DNA of 64,000 bases, taken from assembly GCA_964036045.1 (NCBI GenBank), contig OZ038383.1:63059725-63123724 (forward strand). Direction: 5' to 3'. The notes below the pieces were generated by a model. That model did no database searches. It saw only the letters and a list, made by a program, of their open reading frames with translations, and was not told the origin of the DNA. Shown piece after piece: positions 21,737 through 33,228 of the stretch. Numbering within the stretch: position 1 is the stretch's first letter; each line of letters starts with the position of its first letter. Both the position numbers and the translations under genes were made by a program. Source of the stretch: Eutreptiella sp. 'Long Island Sound 2002' (Eukaryota; Euglenozoa; Euglenophyceae; Eutreptiales; Eutreptiaceae).

Positions 21737-23049
21737 AGCCCGCGACCGCCGCATCACGGCCCAACCCGCGTCCACCACCTCCTCCTCATCCTCAGCCTCA
21801 TCCACCTCCTCCACCTCATCCTCCGACCCCCCCCTCCCCGCCGCCCTCATCCTCAAGGCCACGGCAAAAGCCAAAGACGCGGCCACACGCACTGACCCCC
21901 CGACCCCCACACAGGCGACTCAGGCACCCCGGTAACGCACCGGGAAGACCTCCGACCCGACATCGGCGCCCTCACACCTCCGGACAGAGGTCCTCCTCAA
22001 CCTAGAACCGGACCCCAACCCGAAACCCGACCCGAAAGCTAAACTGGCGCCCAAGCGCGCACACAAAACACCACAAACGCAACGACACAAACCCAACCGA
22101 CACCGCCCTAACCCGAACCCTAACCCAAGCCAGGACCCCCCACCCACCACAACCCACGCCCCCCTCCCACCGCCAGCCACCACCACCGCAGAGGCGGCCA
22201 CCAAGCACGACCCCATCCAAGCCCTCGTCAACATCCCCGTCACCAAGCGCCCCCTCACCCATCCCCCACAAACAACCACCACTGCCGGCCAAACCGACCC
22301 AGGGACGTGGGACCCCTCGACCACCGTCACCGTCAAGCCCGGCACCCGACCCGCCCCCCCTGCCCACCACATAGTGCAGCTCGAGGGGCTGCGCACGATG
22401 CCCGACCCCCCACCCCCACAAGGGGGACCGGAATACCCACAAGGGGTCCAAGGGCCATACCCGCAACACCAACCCCACCACTATAAACGCCACCACCACC
22501 AGCGGCCCCACCACCACCACCACCAACACCACCCCCACCACTACCACTGCCCACCACCCTACCCCACCGGGCCACAACCCCCCGTGCACGAACAGCACCA
22601 GCGAATGGGATGGCAGCCACCGAGCGCTCCACCCGCGTACCCCACCTACCACCAGGGCACACCCCCCCCGTACGAGCCACCCCCCCCATACCAGGAACCA
22701 TATCCCCCCGGCCACCACGTCCACGCCGAAGGGGCCCCCCGAGCCCAACCCCGCCAGGGACAGTCACTCGACCCATACCACCAGCCGCTGCCGCCACCAC
22801 ACCCCTACGTGGCAGATCCATGGACAACGGGGGACCTCCCCCCCCCCCCCAGTACCGGGCGACACCACACGAGGCCCCCCAGGACCCGCCGACGCCTCCT
22901 GACTGGCCCAACTCGAGCGATGAGGCCCGGTCCCGCAGACGGCGGCGCTCCCGCTCACCCCCCGCACGGCACACTCGCCCCCGGCGCCCACACTCCCCAC
23001 ACCGCCACCGCGCCTCAACCATACACTAGCGCCGCTCCCGCTCCCCCAG
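21737..23049 (+). CDS. Retroposon B gag-like protein, first half
   Basis: The frame starting at the element edge encodes Ala/Ser/Thr-rich sequence, TAKAKDAATRTDPPTPTQ, then HLRTEVLLNLEPDPNPKPDP, HDPIQALVNIPVTKR and HHIVQLEGLRTMPD. A Pro/His/Tyr-rich region with poly-His follows, and finally an Arg/Ser domain (SDEARSRRRRRSRSPPARH). A TAA at 21933-21935 and a TAG at 23027-23029 lie in frame, and a shift occurs in the C-run 22841-22853. The RS-like tail suggests nucleic-acid binding or nuclear-speckle association, as in SR proteins. A gag-like role is inferred from position in a retroposon. No start codon is visible; the copy may be 5'-truncated. Confidence 0.55.
22841..22853. repeat. C homopolymer at frameshift
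   Basis: A run of about 13 C residues where the gag-like frame changes from the Pro/His/Tyr part to the Arg/Ser part. May be a true indel or a sequencing error. Confidence 0.6.
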
Positions 23050-23109
23050 GCGCAGGCAGCGAGACGCCCGGCGCGTGATCTAGGAAGGAGGAACGGCGCG
23101 CAAGCAGAG

Positions 23110-23769
23110 TTGCGTGCCAGCCACGGGAGCGCGGAGCGGGGGACAGAAGGCGACAGGGGAAGTGCCCGGGGGCACGTGCAGGGAGCGGGGCAGGGCACAC
23201 GCGGCAAGGAGCAAGGGCGCAGCAGCGGAGGGGGACAGAGCGCGGGCAGCGGACGGCGCGACTCAGGGCAGGGAGCCTGGAAGGGGCCAGGGCACGGGAA
23301 GGGCGCGCGGGGGCTCGGGCAGGGCGCCCAGGGGCATGGGCCGGAGCGAGGGACAGTGGGCGAGCAGGCAGGCCAGGGCGTGGGTGACAGGGGGCTGGCC
23401 CCACGGCACGGGCAGGGGGCCGGAAGGGGGCCCAAGGGCAAGGGCAAGGGCGCCACGGGCCCCCAGGGACAGGCGGGACGGGGCATGGGAGCCCGGGGGG
23501 GAGGGCGGGTCGAAGAGAGGGGGGCGGGGGGCGGGGCGCCCCCGCAGCCGGACGTGCAGCCAGTGAGGTGCATCCCCCCCGGCATCCAACAGATGCCGGC
23601 GCACCACACCCACCACCACCACCACCACCACCACCACCTCTACAAGATCGACCCCGACGCCGGAGAGCACATCCTGAAGAGGTTGGGGGGAGGGCAACCT
23701 CCAAGCTTCCCTTGGCATGCACGACCCCAATCCCATGAAATCCAAGACTTTCTCTCGAATTCTTACTGA
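23110..23769 (+). other. Gly/Arg-rich open frame with CCA-coded poly-His
   Basis: An open frame of 219 codons in retroposon A, dominated by Gly/Gln/Arg dipeptides and a (CCA)n His run at 23600-23638. It ends in less biased sequence (DPDAGEHILKRLGGG). The composition is what a GC-rich repeat would give, so coding is doubtful. The last 50 residues look more protein-like. Confidence 0.25.
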
Positions 23770-24535
23770 TCTTCCATCAGTCTGGGTTTCTCCAAGGAAT
23801 TCTGTGATCCTTGCCTCAGCCATGACACAATCTGGCGTCCTAGGCAAAGAGATGATGGTATATGTAGACAATATAAACATGTAGACAAGTAATATGTATA
23901 TGTAACACTTCTATACTATAAAATAGTCTAGAAGAGAGGACGAAATGAAGGCGGCGGCGTCGCCTCAATAAGAAAAACTGACGGCTACGAGTCGTCGCCA
24001 TCAGGATCTCCACTGAGATCCTGCCCAAACTGGGCCAAACAGTGGTTTTTGGGCGAAAAACAGTGAAATATAGTGATTTTTGAGCCAAAAACACTCATTT
24101 CGCGTGTCTCCCCCGAACGCGTCGCGTAGCCGACACGACGCGTTTCTGTCCCAATTCAAACTATATATGAAAAGGGCCACTGTTGGGCCACACCATGGGC
24201 GCCTGGCTGATTCCTGGGATCGCCTCAGGATTTTTCAAAAAAATCGTGAACGTGACTGATTTTGCAAAAATTGACCTTCGCGGAATACCGCGAAAAGGGT
24301 CACGTTATATTCCTATATTTCTAAAAACGATAAATCAATAATAAAATTGATTGAAATCGCCAGAAATCGTGAAATAAAACTTCGATCTGGGGCTGCTTCG
24401 CGCAGGCGACGAAGGTCGTCGCCAGCCCAAAAATGACGAAAAATGACGATTTCTGGGGTATTTTACAGAAATTCGACAGAAATCGGGACGCCATATCATC
24501 ATCAGGAAAATTCCTGACGAGAGGAGCGCGACAGG
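23745..24535. other. AT-rich island inside retroposon A
   Basis: A sharp drop in GC within the GC-rich element. Near 24030-24085 it carries gccaaacagtggtttttggg and gcgaaaaacagtgaaatata, which resemble the second core of the 186-bp satellite. No gene seen. Confidence 0.5.
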
Positions 24536-24548
24536 CTGGGCAGCGGGT

Positions 24549-25164
24549 ATGGGTGAGGCACCCCATACTACTTCAATCCCCCCCCAACCCCCACCACCCC
24601 AGCACCAGCCAGCCCCCCCCGCACCGAGAGCAGAGCCAGCGCGGATGGCCTCGGCGGGAGGGGGGCGGGGCGCGGCACCGGCGCCGCAGGCACAGGGGCA
24701 GCAGGGGGAGCCGGCGCGAGGGGCAGAGGGAGCCCGGCCCTGGGACCGGGACTGGGGCACGGTCCCGGACCCTCTGCGGGATGAGGCCCTCCCCCTGGTG
24801 GGCGGCGTGTACGGGTGGTTGAGCTGGGCCAGCCAGGGGACCACCAGGGAGATGTGGAACCGGCCTTTCGATGCCGTGCTCCTCCGGAGGGACGGAGGAA
24901 ACCGGGAGGTACCCCCGGGGGGGGTGAGCAGCCCCAGAGGACCACGAGAGGGTCCTCGGGTCAGTGATCCGGGCGGCGTGGCCCCACAGGGGGCCGACGT
25001 GGCCGGCCTTCCTGGAAGGGGGGGCGATGCTCCGCATCACGGACGCGGACGCCAACAACTGGCTCCCCCGGGCCTTGCGCAGCGCCCTCGCTCACTGGCG
25101 CTACCGCCGGCTCAACCCGCCGCTGCCACAGCCCCAGCCCCCACACAAGCGGCAGCGCAGGTGA
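24549..25164 (+). CDS. Retroposon A ORF, unknown protein
   Basis: From ATG 24549 the frame encodes a Pro/Ala-rich leader and then globular sequence (PWDRDWGTVPDPLRDEALPL, GGVYGWLSWASQGTTREMW, DAVLLRRDGG). A shift in the CG-run near 24915-24930 moves to the frame with PTWPAFLEGGAMLRITDADA and ALRSALAHWRYRRLNPP. That frame ends with a basic tail at TGA 25162-25164. Together these give about 205 residues. The family is not recognised. Tryptophan-rich helices plus a basic C-terminus would fit a small gag or RNA-binding ORF1 protein. It is the only part of A with natural amino-acid composition. Confidence 0.45.
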
Positions 25165-28090
25165 TGGCCCAGACGGCGGACGCGAGGTATTGGGGGGGGG
25201 GAGCTGGACCCCCCAACCCACGCCCCCCCGACGATACGGCGTGGCGGGGGAGCGCGCGCCACCTCCCGCGGGAGGGAGGGCGGAGACAACGAGCGCAGGG
25301 GGGACCCTACTGCCCCGCAGCCCGCTAACCGCTGACCGCTAACCCTCACGGCCGCCCCCGGCCGGCCAGCGCCGCGCGACGACGGCAGGGGGGGACAAGG
25401 GGCCCCAGCGAGGGCCTGCACGAGGATCCGGCTCTAGGTAGAGGGGGGCGGGGAATGAGTGCGACCCCCCAGCCGACGGCTGGCCCCCTGGGCCGGGACC
25501 ACCAGGCCGCCCCCCCTCGGCTGTCAGGGGGTGGCGCCAGGGGACCAGAGGGCCCCCCCCACTCCCCCCCCCCTCCCCCTCAGGCCCAACAGCGGACGGA
25601 GGCAGACCGAAGAGATGGCAGCCCCGCACCCCCCTCGAAGAGGCCGCTGCACCCGGGGTGAGGAGGCACCCCGGCCGCGGCAAGCGCCCCCGGAGAACCG
25701 CCCGCACGCTCCCGCCCTGCCCGCTGCCGACCGACGGCGGACCGGCGGCGCCCAGGACGGCGCACACAGAGCGGCCCCCTCGGAGGCCGGCCTGGGGAAG
25801 ACGGGGGCGCGAACCAGGGCGGGGGGGTCCCCCCCCCCCTCCCCCCCCCACCGCCGCACTGACCCATTGGCGGCCGACCAGGCCGCGCCCGACGCCCGCG
25901 GCCGCCTGGAGGGCCCCACGGCATGAGTGTACCCTGGAGGGGCACGCCGGAGACAACGGATGGCCAGCCGACGCCCGACGGGGTTTGGGGGGCGGGGGGC
26001 GGTGGGGCGGCCCCGCCAGCCCCCCCTGGCTCCCCCTCCCCAGCTTGAGGGCCACAGGAGCGACCCTCCGCCCCCCCAGAGCCGAGGGGACGCCCCCCCT
26101 CCCCCAGAAAATACCGCGACGCGGGGGGGGGGGGGGGATGCGGCTGGACCTGCACACCGCGCGCCCCGGCGCCCCCAGCCGCCTGCTCTCGCGGGGGTGG
26201 CGGCCGACGGGCGAGCCCACATCAGCGCGCCGGAGCAGCGCGCGGACCAAGCCTGGGGACGGCGCACCAGAACAGTATGGAGGCCGCGCCCTTCATGACC
26301 CCCCCCATGACCATTGCCCACTCGGTGAGGGCAGAGGGGGGGTTCAGATCTGTAGGGGCCCCCGGGGAGGCGGTCCACGGGCTGTTCCTCATTCCCCCCC
26401 CCCCCCCGGGGCGGGCCCGCGACCCCGACGAAACGCACACGCCGAGGGGAAGTGCGCCGACGACAAGAGGGGGGCGAGGGTAGGGAACCGCGGGCCGCCC
26501 CCCAGACGGGGAGCAGGGAGGCCGCGGCGCGACCCCCCCCCCAACCCCCCCACCGTTCCCGCAAGCCGCGGGGGCCCCGGCCCCCGGCCCCCGAGGCAGG
26601 AGGGATGGTCCCCCCTCCCCCCGCCCGAGAAAGGAGCCGGAGCACGGCCCACCCCCCCGCCCCAGCCGCCGGCTCCCACAGGAACCGCGGGGAACAAGCA
26701 GGCCCGCGTCAACGCGCCAGGACGCCGCACAGATCGCGCCTAGTGAAGGCGGGCGAGCACGAACCGGAATGGTATGGGGACCATGCCCCCCATAACCAGA
26801 GCGACGCCAGTGACACCCGCTTTGTTGCCTGCCCAGGGAAGGCAGAGGGACGGAACGAGGCAGAGCGACCCCCCGCCCTACAGGCCCCCCCGGCCGCACA
26901 AACGAGGGGCGCGGCGCACGCCCCCCCCCCCTCCAGCCCGCCCCCTGGCACACGAACGCCACGGACCCGCCCCAGGGGGGGCGCACAGCCCCAAGCCAGG
27001 TGGGGGGAGGGCCCCCCACCACCCCCGCGGCACGCAGCTCCCACAGAGCGTGCAGGCCAGGGGGACAGTGTTGGGCCCCCACACCCACACGCCCGCGCCC
27101 ACAGCACGTGGGTAGCGGACCCCAACAGCCCGCCCAGTGGGCGGGCAGTCGGGGGAGGGGGAGCACCTGACCTCAGATGCCCCTCGCAACAGTGGAAGGC
27201 AACCCCCCCGGGGACGCCCTCTCCGCCACCCCCACAACCCCAAGCCAAGTAGGGGGGAAGCGGGACCGGACCGCCCCCCCCCAAGCATGCCAGACGGAGC
27301 AAGGGACTGGGGCAGGACACGCGGAGGGGCACGGACCACATGGAACGGTCCTACCAGCGCCCAGTGCCGGGACCGCGCGAGATGCGCACGCCACACCACC
27401 CAGGGGGGGGGAAAGCGGACGCCACAGGAGCGCGAGCGCACACACACGCAAAGGGCACGCGGGGACTACCAGAAGGGCAACCGGACCGAGCTCGCGGAAT
27501 GCACAGACCGCGTGGAATGGCGTACCAGCTAGCAAGGGTAAGGGACACCCGGACAGGACGGCCCGCCACACGGAGCGCGAGACGATCGGGGCGGGAAGGG
27601 GGAAGCGGGAGAGACACAACACCAGGTACCGGCCTGAGCCCCCCGAACCAGCCACGAGCGCCACACACACACGGACGGGGCACTGCACTTGCCAAGGCAG
27701 TAGTGGCGCACTCCGCCACGCCGCAACACCTAGGCTAGGCAGCCTCCGCGCCAGCCCAAGGGGGTCCCACTGGCGACAAGCCAGTAGCACGGGCCCGGCG
27801 GCGCCGGCGCCCCGGGCGACCACGCATTAGGGGGGCGACGCAGTGGGTAAGCGCCCGCAGCCACGTCTGCGAATTGATGCACTGACCGGGGAGTGGCGAA
27901 ACAGGGAAGCCGGGGAGGGACGGGGCTCCGAGCCCTGTGAAACCGGGGGACTCCGCCACCAGGCAGGAGGTGCGTCTTGGAGGGTCCCCCACTAGGACCC
28001 GGTGGGAAGGATATCACCTGGCCCGACCAGGTGGCCCCCCTGGGGCCAAAAGGCGTCTAGTACCCGCAAAATCAAACCTCAAACCTCAAA
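25165..28090. other. GC-rich remainder of retroposon A, no credible gene
   Basis: Extremely GC-rich, with long open frames on both strands that are low-complexity Pro/Arg/Gly/Ala. Contains one or two diverged units (26880-27190) of the 205-bp tandem repeat that is amplified in the other A copy. Confidence 0.6.
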
Positions 28091-28919
28091 CCCACACTCC
28101 CCACACCGCCACCGCGCCCCAACCACCCACTCGCGCCGCTCTGGCTCACCCAGGTGCCACCACGACCCCCCGGGACCCCGCTCCCGCCGCTCCTGCTCCC
28201 CCGGGCGCCACCACGAGCGCCACCGCCGCCCCATGTCCACCTCTTTCTCCCCCCTTCGGCCGTACACGACCCCCACCCCCAGCCCCCGCCACCACCGCTC
28301 CCGCCCCCCCCCGCGCCGCCAGGCACGCCACCGCCGCCCCAAATCCACCTCCCCCTCCCGTTCCCCCCTCCGCCCGTAACCATCTTCAACCCCAAGCCCC
28401 CGCCACCGCTGCTCCCGCTCCCCCAGGCAGCGACACCCGCACCACCACCACAGGTCCACGTCCCCCCCCCGCCGCTCCAGGGCCCCGGGCACGGACCCCT
28501 CCCACCCCCAGGCCCCCGCCCACCTTGCCTGGTGGTCTGCCCCCGCTTTGCAGGAGCTCCGCCGCTGGGTGAAGTGGGCCGGGGGAGCAGGAAGGCGAGA
28601 TGGGGTGCACATGGTGCACACCTTCGAGGAGGTCCGCACCCGCACCCCTGCCGACCCCAACGAGGCCGCCCCGGAGGCCATCATGCCGCAAGCGGCATAG
28701 GATCCCCTCCTCCGCGATGCGGTCCAGGGCCTCCGCCCCCGCTACACCCGCCAAGCCCTCAGCCAATGGCTCCAGGACACCCACCCCCAGGCCTGGGCCA
28801 TCGGCGCCCCCTCACCACCCCGCCACCACCACACCAGGAAGGGGAAGAACAAGGGCAAGGGGAGGGCAAGGGACAGCAAGGGGCACTCAGACAAGACGGC
28901 ACGGAGGGGCCCCAAGTGA
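28091..28919 (+). CDS. Retroposon B gag-like protein, second half
   Basis: Continues the Arg/Ser domain (SRRSGSPRCHH, PGPRSRRSCSPGRHHERHRR) in one frame across TAA 28377-28379. The globular segment AHLAWWSAPALQELRRWVKW, HMVHTFEEVRTRTPADPNEA follows, then TAG 28698-28700, LLRDAVQGLRPRYTRQALSQ and a Lys/Arg/Gly-rich basic tail (RKGKNKGKGRARDSKGHSDK) ending at TGA 28917-28919. The helical segment plus basic tail resembles a capsid-nucleocapsid arrangement without zinc knuckles. No database family was recognised. Frame continuity through both TAA and TAG is the notable feature. Confidence 0.55.
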
Positions 28920-31312
28920 GGGCAGCCACCCATAGGGACAGGGCGCCAGAAGAGACACCACATGGGGGCAGGAAACCACCCAAGAACCAGGAAGGGGCAG
29001 GAGCGGGGACAGAGGCACGGGAGAACAGGGCACCACGGCAAACGCCACGACCCACACCCAGGAAGGGCATACAACGACGGGGGGACCAGCGCCGCCCCAC
29101 CCCCACCGGACGCCGCACGACTCCCGGGGGCTCACCCCCCAACACGCACCGCCGAAGCAAGCATCGGACGCCGTACAGATCACACCAGCGCACACCAACC
29201 AGCCACCGGAAGGCACACGGGGGATGGAGGGCACACCTACACGGGGAGAACGGGCCACACCTACAGAGGAAGCCACAGTGAACGCCGCCGCACGGGGCAC
29301 CACCACCCCCTCACCGCCAGGCGAGAACCCCGGCTGCCACAAGGGCCACTTCACAGGCACTCGGAGAGGACGAAGGCACGGCCACAGCGACCAGAGCTAG
29401 GGACCGGGACCCCCAGAGGACACGGGACCAAGGCACAGGCCCCCAGGGAGGGCAACCCCACGGACGCCTACCCGACCTACCAGCCCGAGCAGCACGCCCA
29501 GGCCCCCAGAGCACGGACCCAGCGAGACACCTACACCTAACCGCACCCCCCAGCCACCAGCCAGCCACACTCCGGCCCGCACTCCGCACCACGACACAGG
29601 CCAGGCTGATCTCCACTGACCCACCACGGCACAACGCCAGACCACAGCACACCGCACCACAGCGCGCCACAGTGCAACGCGCCGGAGCACGACGCGACGC
29701 GCCGCGGCACAGAGCGGCAGAACACGGCATGACTGACCCTAACCTGAAGGACTAACCGAAGCAAGCCACCGCACACCCCGGAAGGCGCCGCATCAGCACG
29801 CCACACACCGGCACCTCAGGCCACACACGGGGCCACCGCGCGCCCGGCAACAACAGTGGCGGACCACCCAGAAGGTTAAAACCGGCACCGCAGAGGAGAA
29901 AGAACACGAACAACCCCAGCCCCCTAACCCAGAGCCACAAGCAGCCGCCTGGCGCAGCCGCCCAGCCGGCAGAGCCAGGACCTAACCCGGCAGGAGGGGG
30001 CGCCGAGCCCAACGTGTACATAGCCGACCCGACCCATGGGGCCGGAACACAGCCAAACAGAAGGCAACCGGCAACAGCAGCCCGGAAGACCACACTGAAT
30101 GCCGGCCACTGCGTGCGCCAGCCGAGGGAAGGCAGAGGGAGGAACAGGCAGCCCCCCCCCAAAAAAAAACAGGGGGGAAGGGGGGGGGGGCGCGAAAACA
30201 GCCCACAGCGACCAAACCGCCCCCCAACACCACAAGAGGCGGCCAAACCCCCCACCCAGAAGGCACCAAAGACAGGACCAACAAAGAGGCACAGGGGGAC
30301 CACCCAGCCAAAACCGGCAACACCAAGCCAGGAACAGCGGCCCATCGGGAAAAGGGACACCGAAACATGCAGACACACACCACGAAAAAAAGAAAAGGGC
30401 CAGCAGCCCCCCCGAAAGAAAGGTGATGGGGGGACAGGGGCCACAAGGCCCGGGACAGGGACATCCGGCAACCAACACCACAAAGCCAAACCAAGACACA
30501 AAAAAGGAAGCGCAAAAAACACACCCCGACAACCCAGCCAAGAAGGGCGGGGCACAGTTGAGACCCCCGGTCCAGCACGCACGCCCACACCGCACACCGG
30601 AACCGGAAACGGCAGGGGGGCAAGCGGAGCGCGCACGCAACCACACACGTCCCATACGCAGGCCGAAACCTAAGCCCAACCACAAACACCACAAACAGCC
30701 GGCAAAAGAGGGACAACACCACAAACCGTGCCCAAAAACACCCACCCAAGACCCCAGCCAGGACTGGCGGGGTTAACAAAACCCACACCCAACCGCAACC
30801 CGGACCCAAACACAAACACCGAACAACAGTAGGAAACCCAGTGCCCACAGACAGGGCACTGAGGCAGCCCGTGCCATGCAGGTGACCCGGCCAAACGAGA
30901 TCCGGAGACCGGGGGTAAGGCTGCATCCTAAGGCCTGCGCTGCTTTGGGACTCGAGGCGGAGCGTGCGACACCCAAGCGCCTCGGAACCCTAGTACCAAG
31001 AACGTGCATGCATGCCTTGGGAACGGGATAGGCCAGGAAGTCCGGTGAACCTCTAGGGTTGCGCTCAAAGGAGGGGACGTGCGCAGGCACGGGGGCACAC
31101 CCTCCCGGCGAGACAAGCACGTCACGACGGCGGCAATCAGCCCTCCCGGTGTTGCCCGAGGCCGCTTTGTTGGGGGCCAACAGTCAGGTCTAGCGGGATG
31201 TAAGCCGCCTCCCCTCTTCACGCGCGGAGGCTCTTCCTGTTCGTCGCAGGGGCGACGCCAGGGGGAACCATGGGGCGCCTCTCCACGACCGAGTGCACCT
31301 ACCTACCTACCC
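28920..31312. other. Retroposon B 3' region
   Basis: About 2.4 kb without credible coding. The sense strand is C/A-rich; the long open frames on both strands are Pro/Arg/Thr/Gly low complexity. The last 430 bp (30880-31312) is the best conserved part among the three B copies and likely holds the 3' recognition region, ending in the (CTAC)n tail. Confidence 0.65.
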
Positions 31313-32455
31313 ATGGTAATTCTACATCGATTTAATGGTTAGGGATCGGATTCCAGATCTCGCGGATTAGAGAACAGGGATCTCCCGCTGACAGCCGGTG
31401 TCAACGGCTTCCGCACGGGTTTGACGGCTCACAGGCCTGTGGGCCACGGGCCATAGGTTCTGGGTACCGCTTCACCCCCCTCCTTAGAGCAAACCCTGGG
31501 GGGGGCTCGATAACACCCAAGCATGGCAGCGGGTACCCAGGACCATCCCCTGAAGGCGGGGGGGTGTCACACTTCCCATTTCAGGCTGATTTGCGGGTTA
31601 GGATGTCTTTCAGAATCCAATAGTAAGACAGGTACGGTGCTGTAGTTGTAGGTAACCGCAAGTATAGTATCAAGTATCAAGTCCCGGGTCCTGGCGGCGA
31701 TTGTTCGGCATCCAAAGGACCCGTTAACCCATACCAGACGTACCGGGTGCCGGCTGCGACGGTCACCACCCCAGTGGTAGTGGCATGCACGGCCAACATA
31801 GGCGTCACACGACGACCGGGGTGGTCCCACGGGTCGAAAGCGACCACAAAGATCCATCAGGCTACCCCAGGCTTCCCAAGGCCGCAGGCTGGGGGAGAGT
31901 CCCCACGGGTCCTCCCTTGGGCGCACCATGTTCATATCCACGACGCGAGTCCAGAGTGGTAAAGCCGCACAAGCTCCACCATAAGGGATCCCGCATCAAG
32001 GCCGTCTTTTCCCTCGCCCTCTTACCACGAAGGCCATGCATGGGGGAGTCCCCATGCAGTCTGGGCGGAGGCGTCGACTCCCCAAACCACCAGTTTCCGA
32101 GACAGACTGACCGAGGTCCGGACACCAGAGGTCGCCACCCGACTGCAAGTGCGTCTGCGAGTCGGTAGGCTCACACTGGGACTGACACTGGCGGACCGCT
32201 GGGAGTGCAGTCAGGCAACTGGGCTTCCCGCCTGGTGCCATCAGGATCTCCGCACATCACAGCCACTAGGGCACATGGTATCACGGGCACTCAAGCAGGA
32301 CAATCTGTACTTAGGTACTGGTCCAGGCTGTACCTTATGTAGGAGCATGTACACGGCGACTCAGGGCGCCTTCGTATTCCAATTCGTGTCCCCTCGGGGG
32401 ACCAACTGTCCATTCTTCAGTGATTGGTCATCAACACTCAACATGCAAATGCACA
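31313..32455. repeat. 1.14-kb direct repeat of 20591-21736
   Basis: Begins atggtaattctac and ends catgcaaatgcaca, like 20591-21736, with differences of several percent (for example near 31380 versus 20660). Together the two copies bracket retroposon B. A third, truncated copy (45922-46082) is continuous with the LTR-like repeat upstream. Confidence 0.85.
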
Positions 32456-32967
32456 TATCCTCGGGGGCGGAAAAGTGAGCAAAAATCATGTCAATAGGCG
32501 TGTAAACACGCTCCGGACGGAGCGCCAAACCACGCCCTGGTAAGGATAAGGCATATGTAGGAAGGGTTGACAGAAAAACGCCTGAGTTCAGGCCATATAT
32601 AGTCTGCAGACACACATAGACTGGTCTCGATTCCGCAAGTGCCATGGGACCAGACCACACACCCAAAAATTGCAATGACGATGACCGCGGCATCCCTTGC
32701 GCAACGTCGTATGGGCCGTAAGGCCTCAATCTGGGATAATGAAGGGAGGCCATCCGCCCTGGTTTCCAACAAATTCAGCAGGGGGGGTATGGCCGTCCAA
32801 GCATGCCCGCGCCCGTCAGGGGAATGTCAGCAGGAAAATGCTTACGGACAATGTTTGCTGCGCTCCCTCATACTGCAATGATATGCTTTGCAATGTCATC
32901 GAGCTTGGATTCTGAATTCACACTGGAGCGTCCAGCGATGCCCACAGGGGAGAGCTCAGGGCGGTGA
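32456..32967. other. 3' untranslated/LTR-start region of element 2
   Basis: No credible gene. By position it lies between the chromodomain stop and the LTR-like repeat and should contain the element 2 polypurine tract and LTR start. Neither was identified with confidence. Confidence 0.4.
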
Positions 32968-33228
32968 TCAGGGGCCTCTAGCTGCAATCGCCCGGGGGAG
33001 TGCTGCCAAGTCCGAGACATGGAGCTGGGTCTTGTGCTTGCGGATGTAGTCCATGAAGGGGGTGTTAATCCGCGGCACGAACGAGGAGACGTGTTCCCAG
33101 GTGTCGGGGGACCGCCCATAGCCTCGCCAACGAACCTTGAACTCCAGGCCTCCGGCTGCCGAGGCGTTCGGACGCTGGGCCAGGATCTTCTCGACGGTGT
33201 AGTCGTCCTGCTCAGCGTAGTTCTCGTC
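32968..33228 (-). pseudogene. Element 2 chromodomain, after an in-frame TGA
   Basis: Directly after TGA 33229-33231 the pol frame stays open for 86 codons to TGA 32968-32970. It encodes a canonical chromodomain: DDYTVEKILAQRP, GGLEFKVRWRGYG, SPDTWEHVSSFVP, and a helix FMDYIRKHKTQLH. In chromoviruses this domain is fused to integrase. Here it is separated from it by a single stop, which could be a CGA-to-TGA nonsense change or a readthrough signal. Confidence 0.85.

Larger units (their letters stand above)
23050..28090 (+). mobile_element. Retroposon A, copy 1
   Basis: GC-rich insertion nested in B. It is flanked by imperfect direct repeats of about 63 bp (22987-23049 and 28091-28153, starting cccacactccccacaccgcc), which restore the Arg/Ser coding context on both sides. 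The 3' end is aaatcaaacctcaaacctc... at 28070-28090, a (CTCAAAC)n tail shared, in reverse, with the copy ending at 48995. It contains one credible ORF (24549-25164) and an AT-rich island (23745-24535). No reverse transcriptase was recognised. Confidence 0.7.
21737..31312 (+). mobile_element. Retroposon B, longest copy (interrupted by A)
   Basis: GC-rich, C/A-rich on the sense strand, about 4.5 kb once the nested A element (23050-28090) is removed. It encodes a gag-like protein, then about 2.4 kb without credible ORFs, and ends with gcacctacctacctacc at 31312. The same 3' end is found at 44820 and, reversed, at 57320, while the 5' ends differ. It is flanked by 1.14-kb direct repeats (20591-21736 and 31313-32455). 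No reverse transcriptase was found, so it may be non-autonomous. Confidence 0.75.

Noticed and set aside
21746-31300. Dozens of 100-375 codon ORFs on both strands of the GC-rich block
   Set aside because: Low-complexity Pro/Arg/Gly/Ala/Ser in all frames, as GC-rich repeats give. Only segments with natural composition and frame continuity were kept.
20591-32455. 1.14-kb direct repeats beginning TG and ending CA, read as an LTR pair around the GC-rich block
   Set aside because: The truncated third copy (45922-46082) and the long repeat show that sequence left of 20591 belongs to the same larger repeat, no 5-bp target duplication is seen, and the block has no RT. A duplication around an insertion, or joining of two LTR fragments, fits better.
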